Below, in pieces: positions 37,011-50,045 of a stretch of DNA of 64,000 nt. This DNA comes from Stomorhina lunata. Lineage: Eukaryota > Arthropoda > Insecta > Diptera > Rhiniidae. The position numbers and the translations under genes were made by a program. The notes under the pieces were generated by a model, which did no database searches, had not been told where the DNA came from, and saw only the letters and a list, made by a program, of their open reading frames with translations. Numbering within the stretch: position 1 is the first letter of the stretch; every line of letters begins with the position of its first letter. The DNA lies in the NCBI GenBank assembly GCA_933228675.1, contig OW121742.1:15268489-15332488 (forward strand), read 5' to 3'.

Positions 37011-38990
37011 TAAAAAAAATTCTATAGAAAAAATTTTGATAAAAAAATTTTTTATAGAAAAATTTTTGATATAAAATTTTCTATAGAAAATTTTATATCA
37101 AAAATTTTCTATAGAAAATTTTATATTAAAAATTTTTGATATAAAATTTTCTATAGAAAATTTTTGATATAAAATTTTCTATAGAAAATTTTTGATATAA
37201 AATTTTCCATGAAAAGTTTTTGATATAAAATTTTCTATAGAAAATTTTTGATATAAAATTTTTTATAGAAAATTTTTGATATAAAATTTTCTATAGAAAA
37301 TTTTTGATATAAAATTTTCTATAGAAAATTTTTGATATAAAATTTTCTATAGAAAATTTTTGATATAAAATTTTCTATGGAAAATTTTTGATATAAAATT
37401 TTCTATGGAAAATTTTTGATATAAAATTTTCTATGGAAAATTTTTGATATTAAATTTTCTATAGAAAATTTTTGATATAAAATTTTCTATGGAAAATTTT
37501 TGATATAAAATTTTCTATGGAAAATTTTTGATATAAAATTTTCTATAGAAAATTTTTGATATAAAATTTTCTATAGAAAATTTTTGATATAAAATTTTCT
37601 ATACAAAATTTTTGATATAAAATTTTCTATAGAAAATTTTTGATATAAAATTTTCGATACAAAATTTTTGATATAAAATTTTTGATATAAAATTTTCTAT
37701 AAAAAATTTTCTATAGAAAATTTTTGATATAAAATTTTCTATAGAAAATTTTTGATATAAAATTTTCTATAGAAAATTTTTGATATAAAAGTTTCTATAG
37801 AAAATTTTTGATGTAAAATCTTCTATAGAAAATTTTTGATATAAAATTTTCTATAGAAAGTTTTTGATATAAAATTTTCTTTAGGAAATTTTTTATATAA
37901 AATTTTCTTTAGGAAATTTTTGATATAAAATTTTCTATAGAAAATTTTTGATATAAAATTTTTATAGAAAAATTTTTGATATAAAATTTTCTATAGAAAA
38001 TTTTATATCAAAAATTTTTAATATAAAATTTTCTATGGAAAATTTTTGATATAAAATTTTCTATAGAAAATTTTTGATATAAAATTTTCTATAGAAAATT
38101 TTTGATATAAAATTTTCTATAGAAAATTTTCTATAGAAAATTTTTGATATAAAATTTTCTATAGAAAATTTTTGATATAAAAGTTTCTATAGAAAATTTT
38201 TGATATAAAATTTTCTATAGAAAATTTTTGATATAAAATTTTCTTTAGGAAATTTTTGATATAAAATTTTCTATAGAAAATTTTTGATATAAAATTTTCT
38301 ATAGAAAATTTTTGATATAAAATTTTCTATAGAAAATTTTTGATATAAAATTTTCTATAGAAAATTTTTGATATAAAATTTTCTATAGAAAATTTTTGAT
38401 ATAAAATTTTCTATAGAAAATTTTTGATATAAAATTTTCTATAGAAAATTTTTGATAAAAAATTTTCTATAGAAAATTTTTGATATAAAATTTTCTATAG
38501 AAAATTTTTGATATAAAATTTTCTATAGAAAATTTTTGATATAAAATTTTCTATAGAAAATTTTTGATATAAAATTTTCTTTAGAAAATTTTTGATATAA
38601 AATTTTCTATAGAAAATTTTTGATATAAAATCTTCTATAGAAAATTTTTGATATAAAATTTTCTATAGAAAATTTTTGATATAAAATTTTCTATAGAAAA
38701 TTTTTAATATAAAATTTTCTATAGAAAATTTTTAATATAAAATTTTCTATAGGAAATTTTTAATATAAAATTTTCTATAGGAAATTTTTGATATAAAATT
38801 TTCTATAGGAAATTTTTGGTATAAAATTTTCTATAGGAAATTTTTGGTATAAAATTTTCTATAGAAAATTTTTGATATAAAATTTCTATAGAAAATTTTT
38901 GATATAAAATTTTCTACAGAAATTTTTGATATAAAATTTTCTATAGAAATTTTTGGTATAAAATTGTCTATAGAAACAATTTTTGATAAA
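37011..38990 (-). repeat. Tandem array M, homogeneous 28-bp monomer
   Basis: About 70 copies with core TTTTTGATATAAAATTTTCT followed by ATAGAAAA. Most differ by one base or none. Read on the minus strand it is the CTATAG/ATCAAAAA theme of arrays C and L. Single monomers are flipped at 37084-37110 and 37994-38019, making perfect palindromes. Confidence 0.97.
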
Positions 38991-39165
38991 AATATTAAAA
39001 AAAAGGAATACATTTTTTTTAATACCAATTGTATACAAAATTTTTGATTCAAAAAAAGGAAATTTTCTCTTTTTAAACATCAGAACTATATAAACAATGA
39101 AGAAAATACAAATATTAGTTAAAAGCATAAAAAACGACAACTCTGCCTACGATTTTCCATAATGA
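38991..39165 (-). repeat. Right flank of array M, matching the left edge of array L
   Basis: TTAGTTAAAAGCATAAAAAA followed by CGACAACTCTGCC (39115-39148) is the reverse complement of the array L left edge (31731-31770), with a few substitutions. This supports M being an inverted copy of the same array-bearing unit. Confidence 0.7.
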
Positions 39166-40514
39166 ACCAAATAAGTACTTACTACTTTTACTCTCCACTG
39201 TAACTGTGATGCATATTGTGTCAAATGCTATATATTTTTGTTTAAACCAAAATCACCGATCCATTTAAAGTGAGTACCCAATTATATGTTTATTCTACCA
39301 CAAAAATATATTCTTGGCTTAAACCTCTCTGATTCACTTCATTGTTGCGCCTGCTATGGCTGGGCTGTGCTGTTCTTTTCTATATAAGATTCTGATTATT
39401 TTTAGGTCAGTTAGGCGTTTTCCTGCACGTTGACAACAAAATTTACTTGGCCAAAAGCGATAATTCTTAAGATGCTGTGACAACTAAATTGCTAACTCCG
39501 CCATATAAACATTATAATGTCTGAACATTTTGCAAAAACGTCCAAAACAATGAAGTTAAACGCGCAGGAAAGTTTAGCAGAGTGATGTTTAGCTGCTTCA
39601 CCTCCAACTTAAAATTCAAAGTTATTGTTTGCCGGTTGTTGAATGAAATGGCCGAAAATTTGGATTTTGGGTTTAAAATTCAAAACGCGAAAATTAGGAA
39701 GTTGTACGAGGTTGGTTTAAGAATTAGATAGAAAAAGTAATTGAAGGAAATTTTTTAATTAAAGTGAGAATATAAAGCTTTCTAGTTAATATTTCAAAAA
39801 CCAAGTTCATTTTTATTAGCCAACCCTCGTTTGGCTAGTCATCAAATTCTGTGGCTAAAGTATTTATTATTGCTTCTTGTTTGCAGGCGTAGACATGATG
39901 GATTCCAATGAATTGTAGCAGTAAACTCTGTATATATTGTACATATTGCCAAGTGCATCAAACAGCTCCATAGACTTTGCCATCGTCATCATCAACCAGC
40001 CTAACAGAAAAAGGTAAGATTCAAACTTAATACTTATTCTCATACTCAAACTCGTACTTATGTAAAAAATGTATACCTTACTTTCAGCTTACTTTAGAAG
40101 AAGTATAGAAGGTATGTTTTATTTTTTAATATTGCTTCATTTTTACGGAATTTTGTAATTGCTATATTATTTTGTATATAACTTTGGCATTTCAAGCTGT
40201 TTCAAACAGCACCAAACCAAAAAGCAAAAAAAAGTAACTGCCAACTGAACTGAACTGCCAAAGTGAAATAAAACCAAAAAATTTATATGAAACTTTGGGT
40301 AATTTTTTCTTCTGATTTTTTGTTGTTTATTTACTCGAAAAGTTAATAAGTGTTTGCTTATAAACAAAAACAGAAACAAAAATATGTAACTACGGCACTA
40401 CAATGAAAAGGTGTAGTAAATCAACATTAACAAGTTGGATACATACTCGTAGAAGAAATATGTTGCATCATTCTTTGAAGGAGTGATCTTATCGAAGGGA
40501 TAGAGACATTTCGA
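39166..40514. other. Non-coding DNA
   Basis: Relatively complex sequence. A splice-like pair (TTCTTGTTTGCAG at 39873-39885, AAAAAGGTAAGA near 40008-40019) brackets about 128 bp, but every frame between them has a stop, so only a non-coding exon would be possible. Confidence 0.45.
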
Positions 40515-40866
40515 AATTTACCTTATTTTTATAATAAATTTTTTAAAAATTTTTTATTTTCATAGGAAATTTTTTAAAAATTTATTATTTTTATAGGAAA
40601 TTTTTCAAAATTTCTTATTTTTATAGGAGATTGTTCGAAATTTCTTATTTTTATGGAAAATTTTTCAAAAAATTTTTTATTTTTATAAGAAATTTTTAAA
40701 AATTTCTTATTTTTAGGGAGACTTTTAAAAAATTTCTTAATTTTATAGAATTTTTTTTTTATATTTTTTTATATATCAAAAATTTTTTTTTTTTGTAGGA
40801 AATTTTTCAAAAATATTTATTTTTCTATAACATTTTTTTAATAATATTGTATTTTTCTCGAAGATT
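40515..40866 (+). repeat. 31-bp family patch left of array N
   Basis: About 11 diverged copies of the TATAGGAAATTTTTCA family directly joined to a different monomer family at about 40870. Confidence 0.85.
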
Positions 40867-43010
40867 CTAGAAAATTTATACCGAAAATTTTCTATAGAAA
40901 AATTTTATACTGAAAATTTTCTATAGAAAAATTTTATACTGAAAATTTTCTATAGAAAAATTTTATACCGAAAATTTTCTATAGAAAAATTTTATACCGA
41001 AAATTATCTATAGAAAAATTTTATACCGAAAATTTTCTATAGAAAATTTTTATACCGAAAATTTTCTATAGAAAAATTTTATACCGAAAATTTTCTATAG
41101 AAAAATTTTATACCGAAAATTTTCTATAGAAAAATTTTATACCGAAAATTTTCTATAGAAAAATTTTATACCGAAAATTTTCTATAGAAAAATTTTATAC
41201 CGAAAATTTTCTATAGAAAAATTTTATACCGAAAATTTTCTATAGAAAAATTTTATACCGAAAATTTTCTATAGAAAAATTTTATACCGAAAATTTTCTA
41301 TAGAAAAATTTTATACCGAAACTTTTCTATAGAAAAATTTTATACAGAAAATTTTCTATAGAAAAATTTTATACCGAAAATTTTCTATAGAAAAATTTTA
41401 TACCGAAAATTTTATATAGAAAAATTTTATACCGAAAATTTTATATAGAAAAATTTTATACTGAAAATTTTCTATAGGAAAATTTTATACCGAAAATTTC
41501 TATAGAAAAATTTTATACCGAAAATTTCTATAGAAAAATTTTGTACCGAAAATTTTCTATAGAAAAATTTTATACCGAAAATTTTCTATAGAAAAATTTT
41601 ATACCGAAAATTTTCTATAGAAAAATTTTATACCGAAAATTTTCTATAGAAAAATTTTATACCGAAAATTTTCTATAGGAAAATTTTATACCGAAAATTT
41701 CTATAGAAAAATTTTATACCGAAAATTTCTATAGAAAAATTTTGTACCGAAAATTTTCTATAGAAAAATTTTATACCGAAAATTTTCTATAGAAAAATTT
41801 GGTATCAAAATTTTCTATAGAAAAATTTTGTATTGAAAATTTTCTATAGAAAAATTTTGTATCAAAAATTTGCTATAGAAAAATTTTATACAGAAAATTT
41901 TCTATAGAAAAATTTTATACAGAAAATTTTCTATAGAAAAATTTTATACAGAAAATTTTCTATAGAAAAATTTTATACCGAAAATTTTCTATAGAAAAAT
42001 TTTATACCGAAAATTTTCTATAGAAAAATTTTATACCGAAAATTTTCTATAGAAAAATTTTATACCGAAAATTTTCTATTGAAACATTTTATACCGAAAA
42101 TTTTCTATAGAAAAATTTTATACCGAAAATTTTCTATAGAAAAATTTTATACCGAAAATTTTCTATAGAAAAATTTTATATCGAAAATTTTCTATAGAAA
42201 AATTTTATACCGAAAATTTTCTATAGAAAAATTTTATACCGAAAATTTTCTATAGAAAAATTTTATACCGAAAATTTTCTATAGAAAAATTTTATACTGA
42301 AAATTTTCTATAGAAAAATTTTATACTGAAAATTTTCTATAGAAAAATTTTATACTGAAAATTTTCTATAGAAAAATTTTATACCGAAAATTTTCTATAG
42401 AAAAATTTTATACCGAAAATTTTCTTTAGAAAAATTTTATACCGAAAATTTTCTATAGAAAAATTTTATACCGAAAATTTTCTATAGAAAAATTTTATAC
42501 CGAAAATTTTCTATAGAAAAATTTTATACCGAAAATTTTCTATAGAAAAATTTTATACCGAAAATTTTCTACAGAAAAATTTTATACCGAAAATTTTCTA
42601 CAAAAAAATTTTATACCGAAAATTTTCTATAGAAAAATTTTATACCGAAAATTTTCTATAGAAAAATTTTATACCGAAAATTTTCTATAGAAAAATTTTA
42701 TACTGAAAATTTTCTATAGAAAAATTTTATACCGAAAATTTTCTATAGAAAAATTTTATACCGAAAATTTTCTATAGAAAAATTTTATACCAAAAATTTT
42801 CTATAGAAAAATTTTAAACCAAAAATTTTCTATAGAAAAATTTTATACCGAAAATTTCTATAGAAAAATTTTAAGCCGAAAATTTTCAATAGAAAAATTT
42901 TATACCGAAAATTTTCTATAGAAAAATTTTATACCGAAAATTTCCTATAGAAAAATTTTATACCGAAAATTTTCTATAGAAAAATTTTTTGCCGAAAAAT
43001 TTTATACCGA
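40867..43010 (+). repeat. Tandem array N, homogeneous 29-bp monomer
   Basis: About 74 copies with core AAATTTTATACCGAAAATTT followed by TCTATAGAA. The CCG step gives each unit a CpG, rare in this AT-rich region. Variant blocks (ACTG, ACAG, GTACC) cluster locally. A 201-bp block (five 29-bp and two 28-bp units) recurs at 41471 and 41672. Confidence 0.97.
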
Positions 43011-43320
43011 AAATTTTATACCGAAAAATTTTATACCGAAAATTTTTTACAGAAAATTTTCTAAATTTTGTAAACAAAATTTTCTTTAGAAAAATTTTGT
43101 ATCAAAATTTTATATCGAAAATTTTTTATAGAAAAATTTTATATAGAAAATTTTCTATAGAAAAATTTTATATAGAAAATTTTCTATAGAAAAATTTTAT
43201 TTAGAATATTTTCTATAGACAAATTTTATATAGAAAATTTTCTATAAAAAAATTGTATAAAAGAAATTCTCTATAGAAACATTTTGTTCCGAACATTTTC
43301 TATTAAAAAAATTTTTCTAG
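43011..43320 (+). repeat. Degenerate right edge of array N
   Basis: Monomers lose the ACCG variant and become TATATAGAAAATTTTCTATA types, with gaps. Confidence 0.85.
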
Positions 43321-44070
43321 AAGATTTGACACGTTTCTTAATTTTACAGGACATTTTTCTTATTTTTATAAAAATTTCTTATTTTTATTAAAATTTCTTA
43401 TTTTTATAAAAATTTTTAAAGTTTATAAAAATTTATTTTTTTATTTTTAAATTTCTTATTTTTATAAAAATTTCTTATTTTTATAAAAACTTCTTATTTT
43501 AAAAAAAATTTCTTATTTTTATAAGAATTTCTTATTTTTATAAAAATTTCTTATTTTTATACAAATTTTTTATAAGTATTAAATTTCTTATATTTTTATA
43601 AAAATTTCTTATTTTTATAAAAATTTCTTATTTCGATAAAAATTTCTTAATTTTTAAAAAATTATTTTATAAAAATTTCTTATATTATAAAAGTTTCTTA
43701 ATTTTTTTATCTTATTTTTATAAGAAATTTTTCAAAAATTTTGTATTTTCATAGGAAATTTTTCAAAAATTTCTTATTTTTATAGGAAATTTTTCAAAAA
43801 TTTTCTTATTTGTTTAGGGAATTTTACCATTTTTTTTATTTTTGTATGGAATTTTATAAAATTTTCATAAGTTTAAAGGAAGGTCTTCAAAAGTTTTCTT
43901 TTGTTCTTTTTATAGAAAGTTTTACAAAAATATATTTTTTTCGGAAATTTTTCAAAAAAATTTTTTTTTATGGGAAATTTTTCAAAATTTTCTGAAAAGG
44001 ATTATTTTATTTTCATAGAATTTTTTTTTTTAAATTTCTTAATTATATAGGATAAATTTCAAAAATTTCT
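43321..44070 (+). repeat. Short-unit AT array grading into 31-bp family
   Basis: Units TTTCTTATTTTTATAAAAA of about 18-20 bp at 43330-43700, then 31-bp monomers to 44070. The short unit looks like the 31-bp monomer with the GGAAATTTTTC half deleted. Confidence 0.85.
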
Positions 44071-44195
44071 GAAGTGTTATTACGGCACAGCCGAATGGAA
44101 CAGTCTTACAGGTTCTTAATGTAGTGATCCCGCATTAGATCATGATGGACAGGGTCTATAATATGAATGTGTTAAATTTTGTTAAAATTTTTTTG
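44071..44195. other. Non-coding spacer
   Basis: Unique sequence between the array and the SINE. Confidence 0.4.
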
Positions 44196-44400
44196 TGAAC
44201 CGTCGTGGTATAGCAGGTTAGTCATCCGCCTAGCATACAAGAGGTCCCAAGTTCAATCCCCGATCAGACCAATAAATTTTCCAAAAAGCGGCGGTTCATC
44301 TCATAACTCAGCTAGCCACTGGTTATTGAGTATATTAGACTATGTAAAACTTCTCTAGCTAATGCATTTGCCATACGGAGCTGGATATCTAATAAAAGCA
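44196..44400 (+). mobile_element. tRNA-Ala-derived SINE
   Basis: A pol III A box (TGGTATAGCAGG, 44206-44217) and B box (GTTCAATCC, 44251-44259) are set at tRNA spacing. The anticodon-region string CCTAGCATACAAGAGG resembles tRNA-Ala(AGC). The tRNA-unrelated body runs through CTCATAACTCAGCTAGCCAC to about 44385, with a CATCGTCAT-like tail. A second copy, inverted and interrupted, lies at 59942-60768, which confirms a dispersed family. No clear target duplication here. Confidence 0.85.
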
Positions 44401-46129
44401 TCGTCATGATCATCGTTATGTGATCAGTGATAGTTATATGTTTATATCGTTTCTGTATTCTGTTTTCATTTAGAGTTTGGGGAAACTTTGCCTTTCTTTG
44501 ATATGACGAATTTAGTCTTTTATTTGATCTAGTTCAAATTTTTATCTACGAGCAATACAAACGGATAAGTGTTCTACAAAGCGTTTTAAAAGAGAGATAG
44601 TGTTTGATTTGAATACTATTATTCCTTTCGAATTAATGTATTAGTTTTCCGGAAATGAAATAAGCGATTTAGCCACACCAACTTATGTTTTCCGAAAACT
44701 GAAAATATGTTCCATTCTTTGATTTCGCTGACTTCTGTCACAAGTCTGCATCCGTGGAAAATACAATAACTTTTCAGAGTGTGTTTTTTTTGTTTCTTCC
44801 TCGGCATTTGTTGTCTTGTGTTGTTGCAAGAAAGTATTTCGTGAATTTTGCGAGTTGTTAATTTAATTTAACACACACTCACATGGGGATGGCAGTTGTT
44901 CTTAACGATTTCTGGTTGTTGTGTTTAAACATTTTTGTTTATTGTTGTTGTTTTATGTTGTTGTCGTTGCTAGTGTTTTTTATCTCTTTATAACTTTATC
45001 TGGAGTTATTAAAACAAGGAAGGACTCTGTTTTTTTGTTGTTGTTTTGTTCGTTTCAGTTCTCTACTTCGGTCGTTGAATTATAACTGGAGAATATTAAA
45101 AATAAAAGAACCCTCATAAATCCTAGTCATAGAAAGAGCATAAATTTCTCCTGGTTAAGATTTCAAGTGTTTTATGTTGCCAGCGTTTTTTTCTTTCTTT
45201 CTTAACTATATTTATACATAATTCTGTTGCATTTTTTGTTGGTATCTTTAAAAACTTTTGTTGAAACGATTAAATGCGGAAGTGTTGAAATAAGTTTTCT
45301 GTTTCTTTTTTTCCCCAGTTTTTGAGTTTTTTTTTTTGCTATTTTTTGCTGTTTTATAAGAGAAAAATAAATAATAAATATAAATTGTGCATATGAAACA
45401 ACAGACTTAATCGTATTCAAACATACGCTCAGAAGACACGATTACTCCTTGTAACCTATGTATGCATTTGGATGTGTCTAGTAGACATTTCTTTAAAAGA
45501 TGACCATTTAGTTTGTAATATTTTTGTTTGGTCAACGCTCGAGCTTTGGACCTTTGACTGCCGGCAACACTTATTGAGACTTACTGTATGTTGAAACGGG
45601 AAAATTTACAACAATCATTTTTAAAAAAGTTTTATGAAGATTTTTGTCCCGGCAATTAAAAACACAAAGACAGTGGGTTTCTGTAGAGGAAAGTTCTAAA
45701 AGGGATCTTATATAACTATTACATTTAACTATTGTATATAAAACTACTATAACTATTATATATAAAACCGATTTTTTTCCTTAGCCGATCCAAATTATAA
45801 GTTTCAAAAACCTTGGTCGAAAGCTCTAGAAAAGTTTTGATATAAAACTATTTAGAAAAAATTGTTGATATAAAATGTTTTACGTACATTTTTATATCCT
45901 TTACAAACAGGTAAAAGGTAGAAAGGGAATAAGTTATGTCCGACATATGTAACGCATAGTAATATACAAAATCGAGTCAGAATCAATTCCATAGTTGGAC
46001 CATTTATATTGAAAATTAAATCGGTTCCTTATTTTTGGCACCTTCCAGAGGTCAGGTTTTCCATAATTTTTATCAAATTAAAAAAAATCGGTACGTACAT
46101 ATATGACCATTAAAAACATGCAAATCTTT
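44401..46129. other. Non-coding DNA with TTG runs
   Basis: TTGTTGTTGTTT simple sequence at 44938-44975. No gene recognised; minus-strand frames here lack motifs. Confidence 0.5.
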
Positions 46130-48650
46130 CTATAAAAATTTTGTAAATTGGGTAAATATTTTGATGTTAAAATTTTTTTACAGAAAATTTTTGATGCAAA
46201 TTTCTTTTTTATAGAAAAAGTTTAATGTAATATTTTTTTGAGAAAAATTTTGATATAAAATTTTTTATAAAAAATTTCTTATAAAAAATTTTTTTATACA
46301 AAATTTCTTATATAAAAAATTTTTGTGTAAAATTTTTCAGAGAAAATTTTTGATGTAAAATTTTTTAAAAAAAATTTTTAATGTAAAAGTTTTTTAGAGA
46401 AAACTTTGATATGTAGATTTTTTTAAATGGTCATGATCTTTCGGTATAGAAAATTTATGACAAAAATTTCTTATAGAAAATTCTCGTTGTAAAGTTGTTG
46501 TATAGAAAATTTTTGAGGTAAAATACTTCATAGAAAAGTTTTTATAAAAAGTTTTTCACAAGAACATTTTGATGTAAAATATAAAAAAAAATAATTTTTG
46601 ATATACAGTTTTTTATAGAAAAGTTTTTATTCAAAAAGAAGAGTATTTGCATTTGATCCCAAGGTAGATGAAAACTGAAAAATGTTTGTTTTTCTTCAGT
46701 CGATGATCTACGCTTTTACTTATGGTTTATGAACATAATTCTGAAAAGTTGTGTTTGTAAATATAGTAATAATGCGAGGTTTTCGATCTGTCTAAATTGG
46801 GGATAATCCTCCTGAAGAGATGGCTTAACCAACTATCGAAACGCGTCGAGGAATTTGGTTTCTCCGCAAACATTTTTTAGCTTTTTATCAATAAATTGAT
46901 CTGTTACATTAATAAATAAATGTAACAGGTTTGGGATCAAATGCAAATACTCTTATTTTTGAATAATATTTACATCCAGACTATTTTGTTATTTTTTGAA
47001 AAGTTTTTATGTAAAATTTTTCTAAAAAATTGTTGATATTTTTAGAGAAAAATAAATTTTGATGGATAATTTTTTAAATGGTCTTGATCCTTCGATGTAG
47101 AAAATTGCTAGCAAAAATTTGTTTGTAAAAATTTGTAAAATTTCCCATAGAAAATTTTTTATATAAAATTTTCCATAGAAAATTTTTTATATAAAATTTT
47201 TTTATAGAAAATTTTTGATATAAAATTTTTCATTGAAAAATTTTGATGTACAATTGTTCATAGAAAAGTTTAAAAGAAGAAGTTTTCAAGGCAAATTTTT
47301 GATGTAATATTTTTTTTTATTTTTTAGAACAATTTTAAATACACAAATTGTTTAGAGAAAAATTTTAATATTATAGTTTTAAGAGAAAATTTTTGATGTA
47401 GAATTTTTTAAATGGTCATGAAAAACATTGCCAACAGTAATTTATACAGAAAATTCTCGTTGTAAAATTTTTGTATAGAAAATTTTTCATAGAAAATTTT
47501 TGATATACAATTTTTCATAGAAATTTTTTTATGTAAAATTTTTCATAGAAAAGTTTTGATGTAAAAATTCTTCGTAGAAAAGTTTTGATGTAAAAATTTT
47601 TACAGAAAATTTTTGATGTAAAGTTTTTTTTATAAACGTTTTTCAGAGAAAATTTTTCATACAAAATTTTTTTATAGAAAAATTTTAATACAAAAGATTT
47701 TTAGAGAATAGTTTTTATGTAAAATTTTTTAAATGATCATGATCCTTTTATGTAGAAAATTGGTAACAAAAATTTGTTATAGAAAATTCTCGTTTTAAAT
47801 TTTTGTATAGAAAATTTTTCTGTAAAATTTTTCATACAAAATTTTTGATGTAAAAATTTTTATAGAAAATTTTGGTGTAAAATTTGTTATAAAAGAGTTT
47901 TGATGTAAAATTTTTCATAGAAAATTTTTGATGTTAAATTTTTTTGAAATAATTTTAATGTAAAAGTTTTTTAGAGAATATTTTTGATATAAAATTTTTT
48001 TAAAGAAAAATTTTAATTTTAATTTTAGAGAAAATTTTTGATGTTGAATTTTTTGACAATTATTTGTATAGAAAATTCTTGTTGTAAAATTTTTGTATGA
48101 CAAAGTTTTGATGTAAAATTCTTCATAGAAAATTTTTGATATAAAATTTTTCATAGAATATTTTTGATGTAAAATTTTTCATAGAAAAGTTTGATGCAAA
48201 ATTTTCCTTGCAAATTAAAAAAAATCATTTAAAATTAAAAAAAAAATAATGTTAAAGTTTTTGATGTAGAATTTTTTTATTGGTCTTGATCCTTTGATAT
48301 AGAAAATGGTTGACAAAATTTTGTTATAGAAAATTTTGGATGTAAAATAAAAAAAAATTAATGTAAAAGTTTTTTAGAGAAAATTTAATATGTAGAATTT
48401 TTTAAAGGGTTATCATCCTCCGATATAATTATTTAATGACAAAAAATTTTTATTAAACATTCTGGTTCTATGCAAAATAGAAAATTTTTGATGTAATATT
48501 TTTTATAGAAAATTTTTGATATAAAATTTTTCATAGAAAAGTTTTCATATAAAATTTTTTAATCATAATTTTTGACGTAAAATATTTTTAAAATTTTTTT
48601 TCATATTTAATATAAAATTTTTCATAGAAAAGTTTTGATGTAAAATTTTT
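46130..48650 (+). repeat. Array O, diverged 28-bp GATGTAAAA monomer
   Basis: Heavily diverged monomers of the type GATGTAAAATTTTTCATAGA, about 28 bp, with many indels. A landmark string (TAAATGGTCATGATCCTT-like) recurs at 46425, 47074, 47411 and 47723, suggesting a degraded higher-order unit. Interrupted by a foldback copy at 46631-46997. Confidence 0.88.
46631..46997 (-). mobile_element. Foldback element, copy with deleted left arm
   Basis: The left end keeps about 30 bp (AGAGTATTTGCATTTGATCC), then passes straight into the loop sequence and a complete right arm to GTTATTTTTT. The loop is reversed relative to the copy at 48651, so the arms are interchangeable. A 13-bp direct repeat GAAAAGTTTTTAT flanks it (46618-46630, 46998-47010); that may be target duplication or array monomer. 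Confidence 0.85.
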
Positions 48651-49282
48651 CAAAAAGAAGTGTATTTGCATTTGATCCCAAATCTGTTACATTTATTTAT
48701 TAATGTAACAGACCAATTTATTGATAAAAGCCAAAAAATGTTTGCGGAGAAACCAAATTCCTCGACGCGTTTTGATGGTTGGTTAAGCCATCTCTTCAGG
48801 AGGATTATCCCCAATTTAGACAGATCGAAAACCTCGCATTATTACTAAATTTACAAACAAAACTATTAAGAATTATGTTCATAAACCAAAAGTAAAAGCG
48901 TAGATTATCGACTGAACAAAAACAAACATTTTTCAGTTTTCATCTACCTTCACTTCCCACATTCTTGTTTGTTTTTGTTCAGTCGATAATCTACGCTTTT
49001 ACTTTTGGTTTATGAACATAATTCTTGAAAGTTATGTTTGTAAATTTAGTAATAATGCGAGGTTTTCGATCTGTCTAAATTGGGGATAATCCTCCTGAAG
49101 AGATGGCTTAACCAACCATCGAAACGCGTCGAGGAATTTGGTTTCTCCGCAAACATTTTTTGGCTTTTTATCAATAAATTGGTCTGTTACATTAATAAAT
49201 AAATGTAACAGATTTGGGATCAAATGCAAATACACTTCTTTTTGAATAATATTTACATCCCGACTATTTTGTTATTTTTTGG
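48651..49282. mobile_element. Foldback transposable element, long inverted repeat
   Basis: The left arm (48651-48928) and right arm (48966-49244) are near-exact inverted copies of about 279 bp around a 37-nt loop. The outermost 38 bp (49245-49282, ATATTTACATCC ... GTTATTTTTT) are present only on the right, but matches at 46961-46997 and, inverted, 31265-31295 show they belong to the element. TAAAATTTTT stands on both sides (48641-48650, 49283-49292). No open frame of note; short frames in each arm are mirror images. A transcript would be a long hairpin. Confidence 0.9.
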
Positions 49283-49292
49283 TAAAATTTTT

Positions 49293-49800
49293 CATAAAAA
49301 ATTTTTTATGCTAAATTTTTAAAAAAAAAAATTTTCATGTAAAATAAAAAAAAAAAGTCATGAAAAATTTTTTATTTTTGATGTAGAATTTTTTTATTGG
49401 ACTTGATCCTTTTATATAGAAAATTGTTGATAATAGAAAATTTCTGATGTAAAAGTCTTAATAACAAATTTTTGATATAAAATTTGTTAATGAAAAATTT
49501 TATTAAAAAACCTTTTAAAACATTTAATAATTTTTATTAATTTTTAAAAGAAAATTTTTGATGAAAAATTGCGGTCCTAGTAACTGTAAGTGTAAGTTGA
49601 TGTAAAATTGTTGATGTAGAATTTTTTTAATGGTATATTGATATTTTAAATTTTTGATAAAAATATTAGATATAAAATTTTTTATAGAAAATAGTTTTTC
49701 AAAGAAAATTTTTATGTGCAATTTTTCATAGAAACATTTTGAAGTAAAATTTTTTATAGAAAGATTTCGATGCAAAACATTTCATTAAAAATTTTGATAC
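49293..49800 (+). repeat. Diverged GATGTAAAA monomers within duplication unit 1
   Basis: Loose 28-bp-like monomers with unique insertions (GCGGTCCTAGTAACTG near 49570). Duplicated at 50275-50760. Confidence 0.8.
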
Positions 49801-49894
49801 ATATTTTTATAGATAATTTAAATACGGGTTGCGGTTGTAGTAACCTTAAGAAATTTATGAAGTTTCTTTTAATCCAAATTATGTTTTACATTGA

Positions 49895-50045
49895 TCGTTT
49901 TGAAAAAAACCGCTAAAAAAGAGAGTACATATACCTCTTTTACTCAAATTCTGAAACAACTAATTGAGACGATTATAAAATGAGTGGAAGCTAAGGCTCA
50001 CACACGTGCTCACGAAATGAGTGTTTGTTGTGCGTTTATATATTT
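49895..50045 (+). repeat. Dispersed repeat, copy 2
   Basis: Contains AAAGAGAGTACATATACCTC then TTTTACTC, an imperfect hairpin, and GAGTGGAAGCTAAGGCTCAC. Related to 35774-35990; nearly identical to copy 3. Confidence 0.75.

Noticed and set aside
39873..40019. Splice-site pair bracketing a possible exon
   Set aside because: All three frames contain stops, so it cannot be an internal coding exon. A non-coding exon cannot be shown from sequence alone.
48660..49235. Two mirror-image frames of 62 and 67 codons
   Set aside because: They are the same foldback arm read on opposite strands; no protein family is recognised.
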